Counted from the first letter of the stretch, positions 15,121 to 24,657 are shown. The stretch is 64,000 nt of DNA from DT-110 sp964342305 (GCA_964342305.1 CAYFGK010000004.1:1-64000); one strand, 5' to 3'. Notes: generated by a model not told the origin, from the sequence alone. Numbers and translations: made by a program.

Positions 15121-18100
15121 ATGTTCGGCACAATCGGTAAATCCATCCAAAAACTATTTGGTACCAAATACGACCGCGACGTTAAAACGTACTCGCCTGT
15201 CGTGGACCAGGTAAACGAGATTTTTGACGAACTTTCCGACCTCTCCCACGACGAACTCCGGAATAAGACCCAGGAATTCCGACAGCGAATCGCCGAGTAC
15301 CTCGAAGATATCGACGCCGAGCTCCAAAGCTTGCGAACTGAGAGCACCGAAACGGAGGATCTCACTCGTAAAGAAGAACTCTATAAGGAGATCGATGAAC
15401 TCACCGAAGAACGGGATAAGGAGTTAGAGGTCATCCTCAAAGATATACTGCCCGAAGCCTTTGCCGTGGTAAAAGAAACAGCCCGCCGCTTTAGCAAAAA
15501 TCCTGAAATTTCCGTTACTGCTACCGACCACGACCGGGACATGGCCGCTCAATCCAACAAGGGTTACGTGCGGATCGAGGGTGATCAGGCGATCTGGAAA
15601 AACAGTTGGAAAGCAGCCGGTGGTGATATCACATGGAATATGGTGCACTACGATGTACAGCTAATCGGCGGAATGGTACTGCACGACGGTAAAATCGCCG
15701 AGATGGCTACCGGTGAAGGTAAAACGCTGGTAGCTACCCTGCCGGCCTACCTCAATGGCCTTTCCGGTCAGGGTGTCCACGTGGTTACCGTAAACGATTA
15801 TCTGGCCCGACGCGATGCCGAATGGATCGGTCCGATTCTGGAATTTCTGTTCCTGACGGTCGACTGTATCGATAAATACAAACCCCACTCCCCCGAGCGC
15901 ACCCGTGCCTATAGTTACGACGTGATCTACGGTACCAATAATGAATTCGGGTTCGACTACCTGCGCGATAACATGGTGCGGACTGTGGGTGAAAAAGTGC
16001 AGCGCAAGCACCACTTTGCCATGATCGATGAGGTCGACTCCGTGCTGATCGATGATGCGCGTACTCCATTGATCATTTCCGGCCCCATCCCCAAGGGCAG
16101 TGAAGAGCAGGAGTACAAAGAGTTGCGCCCCTTTGTTGAAAAGCTCATAGCCGTGCAGCGCAAACTCGCTACCGGTTTTTTGGCGGAAGCCAAAAAACTG
16201 TTCAAGGAAGACGAAATAGGTCACGAAGAAGGGCAAGCAGGGATGGCTCTTCTGCGTTCGTACCGGGCACTGCCGAAATCCCGGCCCCTGATCAAGTTTC
16301 TGAGTGAGGAAGGTATTCGGGTAGCCCTGCAGAAGACCGAGAATTTCTATATGCAGGAACAGTCGAAGAATATGCACCTGGTTGATCAGGAGCTATACTT
16401 CACCATTGATGAAAAGAACCGCCAGGTTGAACTAACCGAAAAGGGCGTGGAATACCTGGCCAAATTCGTGGAGGACGAAAACTTCTTCATCATGCCCGAT
16501 ATAACGACCCGGCTGGTGGAGATCGACCAGGAAGAAGGGCTGGCAGAAGAAGAAAAAGAAGACAAGAAAACCAAGCTCTCACAGGACTACGCCATAAAAG
16601 CAAGGCGCCTGCACTCTATGAGTCAGTTGCTTAAGGCCTACACCCTCTTCGAACGCGATGAGGAATACGTAGTCATGGATAACCAGGTTAAGATCGTTGA
16701 CGAACAGACCGGCCGTATCATGGAAGGTCGCCGCTATTCCGATGGTCTGCACCAAGCCCTGGAAGCCAAGGAGAATGTGAAGGTCGGTGACATTACCCAA
16801 ACCTACGCCACGGTGACCCTTCAGAACTACTTTCGGATGTACCACAAGCTATCTGGTATGACCGGTACAGCCGAAACCGAGGCCGGTGAATTCTGGGAGA
16901 TCTACAAACTGGATGTAGTCGTGATCCCTACCAACCGCCCCATCGTGCGCGATGACCGGGAAGACCTGGTCTTTAAAACAGCCCGGGAAAAATACAATGC
17001 GGTAATCGACGAAATCGTCGAAATGAGTGAAGCAGGTCGTCCGGTACTGGTAGGTACTACCTCCGTCGACGTTTCTGAGAAGCTAAGTCGGATGCTGAAA
17101 CTGCGTCATATCAACCACAATGTACTGAACGCAAAGCAACACCAACGTGAGGCCGAAATTGTAGCGGAAGCCGGAAAAGCGGGTAATGTAACCATCGCCA
17201 CCAACATGGCCGGTCGTGGTACCGATATTAAGATCTCCGACGAAGTGAAAAAAGCCGGTGGTTTGGCCATTATTGGTACTGAACGACACGATTCACGCCG
17301 GGTCGACCGGCAGTTGCGTGGTCGTGCCGGTCGTCAGGGGGACCCCGGTAGCTCTCAATTCTACGTGTCTTTGGAGGATAACCTCATGCGCCTTTTCCAG
17401 TCCGAACGGATCTCGAAACTGATGGACCGCATGGGCCACAAAGAAGGAGAGGTGATTCAGCATTCCATGGTGTCCCGCTCCATTGAACGAGCCCAGAAAA
17501 AGGTGGAAGAGAACAACTTCGGTATCCGGAAGCGATTACTGGAGTACGATGACGTGATGAACATTCAAAGGGAGGCTATTTACAAAAAGCGCGACAACGC
17601 TCTCTACGGTGATCGCTTGTCAGTAGACCTCAATAATATGTTCAAATCGATGGTCGAAAACCTGGTGGTGACCCATCGGGAAGCCGGCGATTTCGAGAGC
17701 CTGCGTCGCGACAGTATCGGCCTCCTGGGTCTGGACCCGGCAGGTGCCCTGGATGCGGCTGAATTCCAGGACGGAAAACTGGATGAGGTTGTTGAAAAGC
17801 TGAATAAAGATTTCGACGAGTATTACCAGCGCAAAGCTGAGCATATCCGCCAGGTTTTATTCCCGCGTATCAAAGATGTCTTTGAACGCCAGGGGAATCA
17901 GTACAAACGCATCCTGATCCCATTCACGGATGGACGAACCAACCCGTATATGATCACTGCCGAATTGAAGGATGCGGCCGAATCGGGTGGTAAGACCATC
18001 ATGCGTGATATCGAAAAAACGGTGACACTCACCCTCATCGATGATAAATGGAAGGAGCATTTGCGGCATATGGACGAGTTAAAAGACTCTTCCCAGTCAG

Positions 18101-18465
18101 CTTCGTTCGAGCAAAAGGATCCCCTGGTGGTCTATAAGATGGAAGCCTACAAGTTATTTGAGGACTTCATTTACCAGATTAATGAGGAGATTTCTTCGTA
18201 TCTGTCAAAAGGTACCATCGTCTTTTCTGACGGTACCACCCTGGAGCAGGCCCGGGATCAGATGACGGATATGAGTCGTACCCAAACCAACCGTACTCCC
18301 GAAGCGGAGGAACAAGCTCGTCGTCAGGCAGCGGCCCAGGCGGGTGGTGGCCAACGCCGGAAACCGGAGACCTTTGTCCGCGAGGAGAAAAAGGTGGGCC
18401 GAAATGATCCGTGTCCGTGCGGAAGTGGTAAAAAATACAAGCATTGCCACGGTCGCGGAAAATAA
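15121..18465 (+). CDS. secA: Preprotein translocase ATPase SecA
   Basis: 1114 residues, the ATPase that pushes unfolded preproteins through SecYEG. The ATG at 15121 is used instead of a TTG inside the promoter region. Walker A is ATGEGKT (GEGKT at 198-202), followed by the DEVD box in MIDEVDSVLIDDARTP, GTDIKI and QLRGRAGRQGDPG for motor domain 2. The C-terminal zinc site is PCPCGSGKKYKHCHGRGK. The protein is about 200 residues longer than E. coli SecA, as usual in Bacteroidota, with an acidic insert near residues 460-490. It has its own terminator. Confidence 0.97.
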   Translation: MFGTIGKSIQKLFGTKYDRDVKTYSPVVDQVNEIFDELSDLSHDELRNKTQEFRQRIAEYLEDIDAELQSLRTESTETEDLTRKEELYKEIDELTEERDKELEVILKDILPEAFAVVKETARRFSKNPEISVTATDHDRDMAAQSNKGYVRIEGDQAIWKNSWKAAGGDITWNMVHYDVQLIGGMVLHDGKIAEMATGEGKTLVATLPAYLNGLSGQGVHVVTVNDYLARRDAEWIGPILEFLFLTVDCIDKYKPHSPERTRAYSYDVIYGTNNEFGFDYLRDNMVRTVGEKVQRKHHFAMIDEVDSVLIDDARTPLIISGPIPKGSEEQEYKELRPFVEKLIAVQRKLATGFLAEAKKLFKEDEIGHEEGQAGMALLRSYRALPKSRPLIKFLSEEGIRVALQKTENFYMQEQSKNMHLVDQELYFTIDEKNRQVELTEKGVEYLAKFVEDENFFIMPDITTRLVEIDQEEGLAEEEKEDKKTKLSQDYAIKARRLHSMSQLLKAYTLFERDEEYVVMDNQVKIVDEQTGRIMEGRRYSDGLHQALEAKENVKVGDITQTYATVTLQNYFRMYHKLSGMTGTAETEAGEFWEIYKLDVVVIPTNRPIVRDDREDLVFKTAREKYNAVIDEIVEMSEAGRPVLVGTTSVDVSEKLSRMLKLRHINHNVLNAKQHQREAEIVAEAGKAGNVTIATNMAGRGTDIKISDEVKKAGGLAIIGTERHDSRRVDRQLRGRAGRQGDPGSSQFYVSLEDNLMRLFQSERISKLMDRMGHKEGEVIQHSMVSRSIERAQKKVEENNFGIRKRLLEYDDVMNIQREAIYKKRDNALYGDRLSVDLNNMFKSMVENLVVTHREAGDFESLRRDSIGLLGLDPAGALDAAEFQDGKLDEVVEKLNKDFDEYYQRKAEHIRQVLFPRIKDVFERQGNQYKRILIPFTDGRTNPYMITAELKDAAESGGKTIMRDIEKTVTLTLIDDKWKEHLRHMDELKDSSQSASFEQKDPLVVYKMEAYKLFEDFIYQINEEISSYLSKGTIVFSDGTTLEQARDQMTDMSRTQTNRTPEAEEQARRQAAAQAGGGQRRKPETFVREEKKVGRNDPCPCGSGKKYKHCHGRGK

Positions 18466-18499
18466 TCCGCCCCGTCGGGAGGCTGTTTTAAAAATATAT

Positions 18500-18535
18500 A
18501 AGGTGTGACCAATCAAATGGTCGCACCTTTTTTTT
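18500..18535 (+). terminator. Intrinsic terminator of secA
   Basis: AAGGTGTGACCA (18500-18511) pairs with TGGTCGCACCTT (18518-18529), with one G-T pair, and eight Ts follow. The T-tract and short loop make it a strong plus-strand terminator 35 bp after the stop. Confidence 0.9.
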
Positions 18536-18736
18536 ATACTCTCCGTATAAAGGTTGGTCTTCCGGTTGGTACAAACAGTAGAATGAACCGGATTTTTGAT
18601 TTATATTTCAGAAGTATTTCCCAATACCGATCATTTAACATTAGCGACTTTACCGTCCCTTTTCCGCTTGTGCCAACAATTTATCGTCAATGGTTTTTCA
18701 TTGCTATTGACGCTATTCACAACCAGGACACACACG

Positions 18737-19390
18737 ATGAATATCGCCCCGTACATTGATCACACCCTACTAAAACCAGATGCTACAGCTGTTGATATTC
18801 AACAGTTGTGTGCCGAGGCAGTAGCGTACCATTTTGCCGCCGTTTGCATTCCTCCCTATTACGTACAGGAAGCTTATCATTTTTTGCCCCAAACGGACCA
18901 CCGTCCGCTCATTGCCACCGTCATTGGTTTCCCCATGGGTTATAGTGCCACGCCGGCCAAGGTCGAAGAGATCAAGCGCGCCGTCGATGATGGCGCAGAC
19001 GAGCTGGATGTGGTAATCAATATTAACGCAGTCAAAAGCAAGGCCTGGAATTACGTCCGCAACGACCTGGATAGCATGATCACGACCGCCCATATGAAAG
19101 GCAAAAAGATCAAGATCATTCTAGAGACAGGCCTGCTCGATGGCCCTGAGATCGATCAGTTGTGCGACCTCGCCCTTGAGCTCAAACCCGACTTCCTGAA
19201 AACCTCCACCGGGTTTAATGGGCACGGAGCTACCCCACAGGCCGTTCAGCACTTGCTGAGCCGGGTGGGCCCCGAGATTTCCATCAAGGCTTCGGGGGGT
19301 ATACGCACCCACGAGGATGCCCGGAAGTATATCGACCTGGGGGTGCAGCGCATTGGTGCTTCGCGCAGCATTGCACTGGTCACCGCCTGA
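18737..19390 (+). CDS. deoC: Deoxyribose-phosphate aldolase
   Basis: 217 residues from ATG 18737; an upstream in-frame start adds 47 residues unlike the family. DeoC splits 2-deoxyribose-5-phosphate into glyceraldehyde-3-phosphate and acetaldehyde. It starts MNIAPYIDHTLLKPDAT, a classic DeoC N-terminus. The Schiff-base lysine is Lys155 in FLKTSTGF and the second active-site lysine is Lys184 in IKASGGIRT; LDVVININAVK is also conserved. No other deo gene is near. Confidence 0.95.
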   Translation: MNIAPYIDHTLLKPDATAVDIQQLCAEAVAYHFAAVCIPPYYVQEAYHFLPQTDHRPLIATVIGFPMGYSATPAKVEEIKRAVDDGADELDVVININAVKSKAWNYVRNDLDSMITTAHMKGKKIKIILETGLLDGPEIDQLCDLALELKPDFLKTSTGFNGHGATPQAVQHLLSRVGPEISIKASGGIRTHEDARKYIDLGVQRIGASRSIALVTA

Positions 19391-19405
19391 TCATATCGAG
19401 TTATT

Positions 19406-19528
19406 TATACCGCTAGCGAAAAGACATGGGCCTCACCGATCTTTTCCCGGAAGGATATAAATGACTCGAAATGATTTGGGAATCCAGCACGAAGTACAGC
19501 GAAGGTAAATCACTTCGTTGCCGGTATA
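19406..19528 (+). repeat. TATACCG-bounded structured element, copy 1
   Basis: Bounded by TATACCG (19406-19412) and CGGTATA (19522-19528). Shared blocks with copy 2 at 61053-61155 include TACCGCT, CGAAAAG, GACTCGAA and CACTTCGTTG. Internal stems: GAAAAGA (19418-19424) with TCTTTTC (19440-19446), and CGAAATGATTT with AAATCACTTCG (one A-C mismatch). It ends 4 bp before the -7 element of the SPOR gene. Confidence 0.75.
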
Positions 19529-19532
19529 TTCC

Positions 19533-19540
19533 TATATTTG
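19533..19540 (+). promoter_or_regulatory. -7 element of the SPOR gene
   Basis: TATATTTG, a perfect TAnnTTTG match, 14 bp before the ATG. The expected -33 region falls inside the right end of the repeat element, so that element may supply or modify the promoter. Confidence 0.5.
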
Positions 19541-19554
19541 TGGGAAAAAGAACT

Positions 19555-19959
19555 ATGCGGTTCATCCTATTCAGCGTTTTGATGGTCAGCCTGTTGAGCA
19601 CTCGGGCTTCCGCCCAAAATATCGAGGTCCAGGAGGATGCCTCCGTCCAGGAGATCATGGATTTCTACAAACGGGTCAACAAAGGTAAACCCTACATTGA
19701 AGGGTGGCGGGTGCAGATCTTGTCGACAGTGGATCGCCAACAATTCGAATCCGTGCGGGCCAGTTTTAAGTCGCAATATCCCTACATAACGACCTCGTGG
19801 GTACACAATCGTCCCTACTACAAACTGCGGGCGGGTGCCTTTGCCAGCAAATTGGAAGCTCTGCGACTGCAGTCCCTGCTCAAGATGGATTACCCAAGTG
19901 CCTATCCGGCGGTCGATAATGAAATCCGACCCGAGGAGATCATTGGCAGTCGCGAGTAA
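19555..19959 (+). CDS. SPOR-domain protein, exported
   Basis: 134 residues from ATG 19555, with signal peptide MRFILFSVLMVSLLSTRASA. After a short linker it consists of one SPOR-like domain: GWRVQILSTVDRQQFESVRA, then PYYKLRAGAFASKLEALRLQ. SPOR domains bind peptidoglycan strands lacking stem peptides, often at division sites. It stands 30 bp before rodA in the same direction, which supports a wall-growth role in a shared transcript. Confidence 0.82.
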   Translation: MRFILFSVLMVSLLSTRASAQNIEVQEDASVQEIMDFYKRVNKGKPYIEGWRVQILSTVDRQQFESVRASFKSQYPYITTSWVHNRPYYKLRAGAFASKLEALRLQSLLKMDYPSAYPAVDNEIRPEEIIGSRE

Positions 19960-19989
19960 TTTTTTGACCTCCCTAGCGTTCCTTATCCA

Positions 19990-21396
19990 ATGATATTTTT
20001 CCGCAAAAGAGGCATCAACCGATCCATGGACTGGCTCACCTTTTCCCTGTACCTGGGACTGGTGTTCGTGGGTTATATGATGATCTATGCCGTCAGCTTT
20101 GACGATATCCGAGAAATGGGTCTCATGCGTAGTCCGGCCGGAAAGCAGGTCATCTGGATCGGAATTTCCTTCGCCGTTTTTGCGGTGTTCCAGGTCATTG
20201 ACTGGAAGTTTTGGCAAACTTTTGCCTATCCCGTTTACGGCTTTACCCTACTATTGCTGGTCGCGGTACTGATCTTTGGGGTTAATATCAACGGCGCCAC
20301 CTCTTGGTTCCGGTTTGGTGGATTTACCATTCAGCCTTCCGAATTTGCCAAATTTGGTGCAGCGCTGGCAATGGCAGCTTATCTGAGCACCTACAAAGTC
20401 GATCTGCGGTCATGGTCCCAAAAAGGTACGGCCCTCGCCATATTCCTGGTTCCCGCCATGCTGATCCTACTTCAGCCCGATGCCGGATCGGCCCTCGTGT
20501 TCATGTCCTTCCTGCTGGTCTTGTACCGGGAAGGGTTGAACCCATCCTATTATTGGGGAGGTGCATTCCTTACTCTGTCCCTTATCCTTGGTCTATTGAT
20601 CAGTCCGGTGTCTATGTTTATTGGCCTGATTTTGATAGGCCTATTCGTTCTTATTGCCCAGCTTGAGAAGAAAAGCTTTTGGTACTTTGGTGCCGGAATG
20701 ATCACCGTGGGAACCATTTACCTTTACCAAACAGGTGACTATTACACGGAAATCTTAATTGTTCTGGCGTCGGCGTACCTGGTACTCCTCATGGTACTGT
20801 ACCGTCGCAAGGTGCGTCAGATGATGTTTCCCGTAACGATCGCCATCCTGATTGGTGGTGGAGTAGCCTATGCCGCCAATTACGCCTTCAACCAAGTGCT
20901 GCAGCCCCACCAGCAGGATCGTATTCAGGTTTGGCTTCAGCCCAATGAAGCCGACAAGCAAGGGTCGTACTATAACATCATGCAATCCAAGCTCGCCATC
21001 AGCTCGGGTGGCCTGACCGGACGGGGGTTCCTGAAGGGGAATATGACCAAGCTGAACTACGTGCCCATGCAGTCTACTGATTTTATTTTTTGTACTGTTG
21101 GCGAGGAACAGGGATTCACGGGTGTTTTAGCCCTGGTCATTCTGTTCCTGATGTTCTTGTTCCGTATACTCAAACTGGCCGAACGCCAGCGTAGCGATTT
21201 TGCGCGTATTTATGCCTACGGACTGCTAGGGATTTTATTTATTCACTTCTTTATCAACATCGGGATGACAATGGGCATTATGCCCGTTATCGGCATTCCG
21301 TTGCCATTTATCAGTAAGGGAGGATCTTCCCTGCTCGGCTTCACCATTATGATCAGCGTATTGCTGCGCATGGATAAGTATCGATTCCGTCTCTGA
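19990..21396 (+). CDS. rodA: Peptidoglycan polymerase RodA (SEDS family)
   Basis: 468 residues with about ten to twelve membrane segments. It polymerises lipid II for side-wall growth together with a class-B PBP. SEDS signatures: GATSWFRFGGFTIQPSEFAK, the extracytoplasmic DRIQVWLQPNEADKQGSYYN region that holds the catalytic Asp in the family, SKLAISSGGLTGRGFLKG, and the C-terminal GIMPVIGIPLPFISKGGSS. ADKQG replaces the more usual DP..G spacing, so the catalytic Asp is likely the one in NEADKQG. A longer middle loop than in E. coli is normal for the phylum. The tgt start follows 16 bp after the stop. Confidence 0.92.
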   Translation: MIFFRKRGINRSMDWLTFSLYLGLVFVGYMMIYAVSFDDIREMGLMRSPAGKQVIWIGISFAVFAVFQVIDWKFWQTFAYPVYGFTLLLLVAVLIFGVNINGATSWFRFGGFTIQPSEFAKFGAALAMAAYLSTYKVDLRSWSQKGTALAIFLVPAMLILLQPDAGSALVFMSFLLVLYREGLNPSYYWGGAFLTLSLILGLLISPVSMFIGLILIGLFVLIAQLEKKSFWYFGAGMITVGTIYLYQTGDYYTEILIVLASAYLVLLMVLYRRKVRQMMFPVTIAILIGGGVAYAANYAFNQVLQPHQQDRIQVWLQPNEADKQGSYYNIMQSKLAISSGGLTGRGFLKGNMTKLNYVPMQSTDFIFCTVGEEQGFTGVLALVILFLMFLFRILKLAERQRSDFARIYAYGLLGILFIHFFINIGMTMGIMPVIGIPLPFISKGGSSLLGFTIMISVLLRMDKYRFRL

Positions 21397-21411
21397 AAAA
21401 TCCGGTCGCCT

Positions 21412-22548
21412 TTGTTTTCATTTACTATAGCTCATCAGGATCCTCATTCTTCCGCACGCAGCGGGGTCGTTCAGACCGATCACGGCCCCATTCAAACGCC
21501 TATTTTCATGCCGGTAGGCACGGCGGGTACAGTGAAAGGCGTGCACCAGCACGAACTGAAAGAGGAGATCGAAGCCCAGATCATCCTGGGTAATACCTAC
21601 CACCTGTATTTACGTCCGGGCACCGAGATCCTGCGACAGGCTGGCGGACTGCACGCTTTCAATGGCTGGGATGGGCCCATCCTGACCGATAGCGGTGGTT
21701 ACCAGGTTTACTCGCTAAGTAACAACCGCAAGATCGTGGAGGAGGGCGTTACGTTTCGGTCGCACATCGACGGGTCGAGTCATTTCTTTACTCCGGAGCG
21801 AGCCATCGATATCCAGCGGGAAATAGGTGGTGACATCATCATGGCCTTTGACGAATGTACTCCCTATCCGTGCGAATACAGCTATGCCAAATCCTCCATG
21901 GAGTTAACACACCGGTGGTTGAAACGCTGTTGCGATCACTTTGATTCCGCCAGCGAAGCACTATATGGTTACGAACAGACCCTTTTCCCCATTGTCCAGG
22001 GAAGTACATACCGGGACCTGCGAAGGCAATCGGCGGAGACGGTAGCCGGTTTTGATCGTCCTGCCAACGCCATTGGTGGCCTTTCGGTAGGAGAGCCCCA
22101 CGACATTATGTACGATATTACGGACTGGGTTTGCCAGGTACTACCCAAAGAAAAGCCGCGATACCTGATGGGAGTTGGCACTCCGGTCAATCTGCTTGAA
22201 TGTATTGCTCTGGGAATCGATATGTTCGACTGCGTTTTACCCACCCGGAATGCACGCCACGGCATGCTTTACACGGCAGATGGTATCCTGAATATGAAAA
22301 ACGCCAAGTGGAAGGATGATTTTTCACCGCTTGATCCCGATGGCCCCAGTCCGACCAGCCGCTTTTACACCAAGGCCTACGTTCGTCACTTGCTACATTG
22401 CAAAGAATTACTGGGAGCACAGATCTGTAGTTTGCACAACTTGCGATTCTATTTGTGGCTGATGGAAGAAGCGCGCAATCATATTGCCGCAGGTGATTTT
22501 TTGGCCTGGAAGGATAGGATGGTACCCAACTTACAACGACGACTGTAA
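21412..22548 (+). CDS. tgt: tRNA-guanine transglycosylase
   Basis: 378 residues; inserts preQ1 at position 34 of GUN tRNAs on the way to queuosine. A TTG start at 21412 gives MFSFTIAHQDPHSSARSG, which aligns with the usual N-terminus; no ATG is suitable. General-base Asp93 is in LTDSGGYQVYS and nucleophile Asp273 in GIDMFDCVLPTRNARHG. The CxCxxC zinc motif of the C-terminal domain is missing: the aligned residues are Gly311, Ser313 and Ser316 in DPDGPSPTSRFY, although the later His (SLHNLRFY) remains. Loss of this zinc site seems common in the phylum, so the enzyme is probably functional. Confidence 0.95.
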   Translation: MFSFTIAHQDPHSSARSGVVQTDHGPIQTPIFMPVGTAGTVKGVHQHELKEEIEAQIILGNTYHLYLRPGTEILRQAGGLHAFNGWDGPILTDSGGYQVYSLSNNRKIVEEGVTFRSHIDGSSHFFTPERAIDIQREIGGDIIMAFDECTPYPCEYSYAKSSMELTHRWLKRCCDHFDSASEALYGYEQTLFPIVQGSTYRDLRRQSAETVAGFDRPANAIGGLSVGEPHDIMYDITDWVCQVLPKEKPRYLMGVGTPVNLLECIALGIDMFDCVLPTRNARHGMLYTADGILNMKNAKWKDDFSPLDPDGPSPTSRFYTKAYVRHLLHCKELLGAQICSLHNLRFYLWLMEEARNHIAAGDFLAWKDRMVPNLQRRL

Positions 22549-22566
22549 ATCAAGCGTTAGTCTGAT

Positions 22567-23658
22567 ATGATGCTCAAGAAGCTGGATCGATATATTATCG
22601 GCAAATTCCTGTCGACCTTCTTTTTTACGGTGCTCATCTTTGTGATGATCGCGGTGGTCATCGATTTTAGCGAAAAGGTGGAGAAATTTATCAAGGAACC
22701 GGTCACTTCAGCCGAGATCGCCTTCCAGTACTATCCCAGCTTCATCCTATTCATTACCGGCCTGCTATGGCCCTTGTTCACCCTGATTGCGGTCATTTTC
22801 TTTACCTCCCGTATGGCCGCTAATTCGGAGATCATTTCCATTTTTAACGCCGGGGTATCTTTTCGGAGGTTCATGCGCCCCTACATGATCGCAGCTTGTA
22901 TGCTGGCCGGTCTGCATTTACTGGGCAGTCATTTTGTGATCCCGAATGGCAATAAATACATGCTCGATTTTTTGTACACCTATATCGATAAAAACGAAGA
23001 TAAGGGACGCACCCGCGATGTGCATCTCTTCGTTGCACCTGATACCAAGGTCTACATTCGTAATTACCGCAAGCGCGACAGCTCGGCCAGGGATTTTCGT
23101 ATTGAGCAATTTCAGAACAGTGAGATGGTTCGCCTGATCAAGGCTGAACGAGCCGAATGGGTCAAGGGGGACGAAAAGTGGCGGCTCCGAAATTTTGAGA
23201 TCCGTACGTTTGACGGTTTGGAAGAAACCCTGGAAGTAGGCGTTGGCGAAAGCATGGATACGACCCTCAACCTCGGCCCCGAGGACTTTGTCGACTACCG
23301 GGACCAGCAAAGTATGATGACCACCCCTCAGCTCACCCGGTATATTGCCCGTCAGAAGGAGCGGGGCGCCAGTAATCTTCGCAAATATCAGCTGGAGTAC
23401 AACCGCCGGACCGCCGAACCACTGACGGTTTTCATACTCACCTTCATCGGTATGTCCATTGCAGCCCGTAAGGTCCGGGGCGGTATTGGGCTCCATTTGG
23501 CTACCGGCATTGGCCTGGGTGCCATTTTTATTTTCCTGGCGCGCTTCGCCATCGTTTTTGCTCAGGGTCAAAGTATTCCCGTGTGGCTGGGTATTTGGCT
23601 CCCTAATATGCTGTTCGGGGCCATTGCTATTATCCTTATCGCCCGCGCCCAGAAGTAA
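22567..23658 (+). CDS. LptF/LptG (YjgP/YjgQ) family permease
   Basis: 363 residues. Inner-membrane subunit of the lipopolysaccharide exporter, which extracts LPS with LptB and passes it to LptC. The layout is three N-terminal membrane segments (SFILFITGLLWPLFTLIAVI), a periplasmic beta-rich domain at roughly 125-270, then three more segments (GIGLHLATGIGLGAIFIFLA). MAANSEIISIFNAGVSFRRF is the coupling-helix region typical of the family. Which of LptF or LptG it is cannot be decided here. It lies 18 bp after tgt. Confidence 0.9.
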   Translation: MMLKKLDRYIIGKFLSTFFFTVLIFVMIAVVIDFSEKVEKFIKEPVTSAEIAFQYYPSFILFITGLLWPLFTLIAVIFFTSRMAANSEIISIFNAGVSFRRFMRPYMIAACMLAGLHLLGSHFVIPNGNKYMLDFLYTYIDKNEDKGRTRDVHLFVAPDTKVYIRNYRKRDSSARDFRIEQFQNSEMVRLIKAERAEWVKGDEKWRLRNFEIRTFDGLEETLEVGVGESMDTTLNLGPEDFVDYRDQQSMMTTPQLTRYIARQKERGASNLRKYQLEYNRRTAEPLTVFILTFIGMSIAARKVRGGIGLHLATGIGLGAIFIFLARFAIVFAQGQSIPVWLGIWLPNMLFGAIAIILIARAQK

Positions 23659-23722
23659 GGGTACTCTTTTCCTTTGTTTAAGGTTTTTCGACTTGACGGT
23701 TCAACAAAGCCGTTTACTGGTA

Positions 23723-23740
23723 TTTTTGCTTCCGCAAAAA
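23723..23740 (+). repeat. Mini-hairpin of the dispersed family
   Basis: TTTTTGC, loop TTCC, GCAAAAA, a 7-bp perfect stem 65 bp after the LptF/G stop. It could terminate that transcript. The rest of the 361-bp spacer 23659-24019 is AT-rich and contains only the sigma-gene promoter. Confidence 0.75.
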
Positions 23741-23963
23741 AGGCATTTTCAGCCCCTATTGTGGTCTTTTGTTTAACGTTTCACCCCAAAAAGTCCATAA
23801 TCAAGAACTATTTTTTCAACACCTTTCAATTTTTTCTGAAAGTTAGAAATTTTTTGTCACTTCCTTGCAGTACACAAAACCCTGTTTATCAGCTATTTGA
23901 GAATCTGAATTTAGGAATTCATACACAAGAAATGCTCGTTTTCCCTGAGAAGTCCGAAATCGT

Positions 23964-23995
23964 CTTGTGTTTTGTTTAACTTTTATCTAAATTTG
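23964..23995 (+). promoter_or_regulatory. Promoter of the ECF sigma gene
   Basis: TTG at 23965-23967, a 20-bp spacer, then TAAATTTG at 23988-23995, matching the Bacteroidota primary promoter. Start of transcription is expected near 24001, about 20 nt before the ATG. Confidence 0.7.
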
Positions 23996-24019
23996 ATTCA
24001 ACATCAAAGGAACAGACGG

Positions 24020-24580
24020 ATGAACACTCAAGAAACAAGTGCTGCAACAATGACCCAATACGAATTTTATAATCGTTTCGACCAACTGTCGACGCTTCTT
24101 AATTCATTCGCCTATAATTTGACGAAGAATGTAGAAGATGCCAAGGACCTCTTTCAGGAAACCGCTTTCCGTGCGATGACCAATCGTGATAAATTCCGTG
24201 CGGGCACCAATTTCAAAGCCTGGTGTTTCACTATTATGAAGAATATCTTCATCAACAATTACCGCAAGAAAGCGAAGGCCAATACGATCATGGATTCTAC
24301 GGATAACCTGTACTACATCAATTCCGGTAAAACTACCATCAACAACCAAGCTGAGTCCAACATCATGATGAAAGAGCTAATCAAGATGATTGAAGAGCTG
24401 GACAATAGCGTCAAAATCCCTTTTTTGATGCACTACCAGGGCTTCAAGTATCAGGAAATAGCAGATCAACTAGATTTGCCCCTCGGCACTGTCAAAAGCC
24501 GAATTTTCTTCGCACGAAAAGAATTAAAAGAATTGATCGGTAAACGCTACAATAGCGTCTCCGCTCTCCGCGGACTTTAA
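24020..24580 (+). CDS. ECF-type sigma-70 factor
   Basis: 186 residues from ATG 24020. Region 2 is FDQLSTLLNSFAYNLTKNVE with DAKDLFQETAFRAMTNRDKF, and NFKAWCFTIMKNIFINNYRK is the -10-binding part. Region 4 is VKIPFLMHYQGFKYQEIADQ followed by LPLGTVKSRIFFARKELKEL, the helix-turn-helix. No anti-sigma gene lies beside it and its promoter looks housekeeping, so it may be a constitutive small sigma factor of the kind widely conserved in the phylum. The regulon is unknown. Confidence 0.9.
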   Translation: MNTQETSAATMTQYEFYNRFDQLSTLLNSFAYNLTKNVEDAKDLFQETAFRAMTNRDKFRAGTNFKAWCFTIMKNIFINNYRKKAKANTIMDSTDNLYYINSGKTTINNQAESNIMMKELIKMIEELDNSVKIPFLMHYQGFKYQEIADQLDLPLGTVKSRIFFARKELKELIGKRYNSVSALRGL

Positions 24581-24657
24581 CCCCGGCCATTCACATAAGA
24601 TATCTGACTATTACGTACAACAGGCAGTAATTAACACGCGTTGATTGCTGCTTCTTT

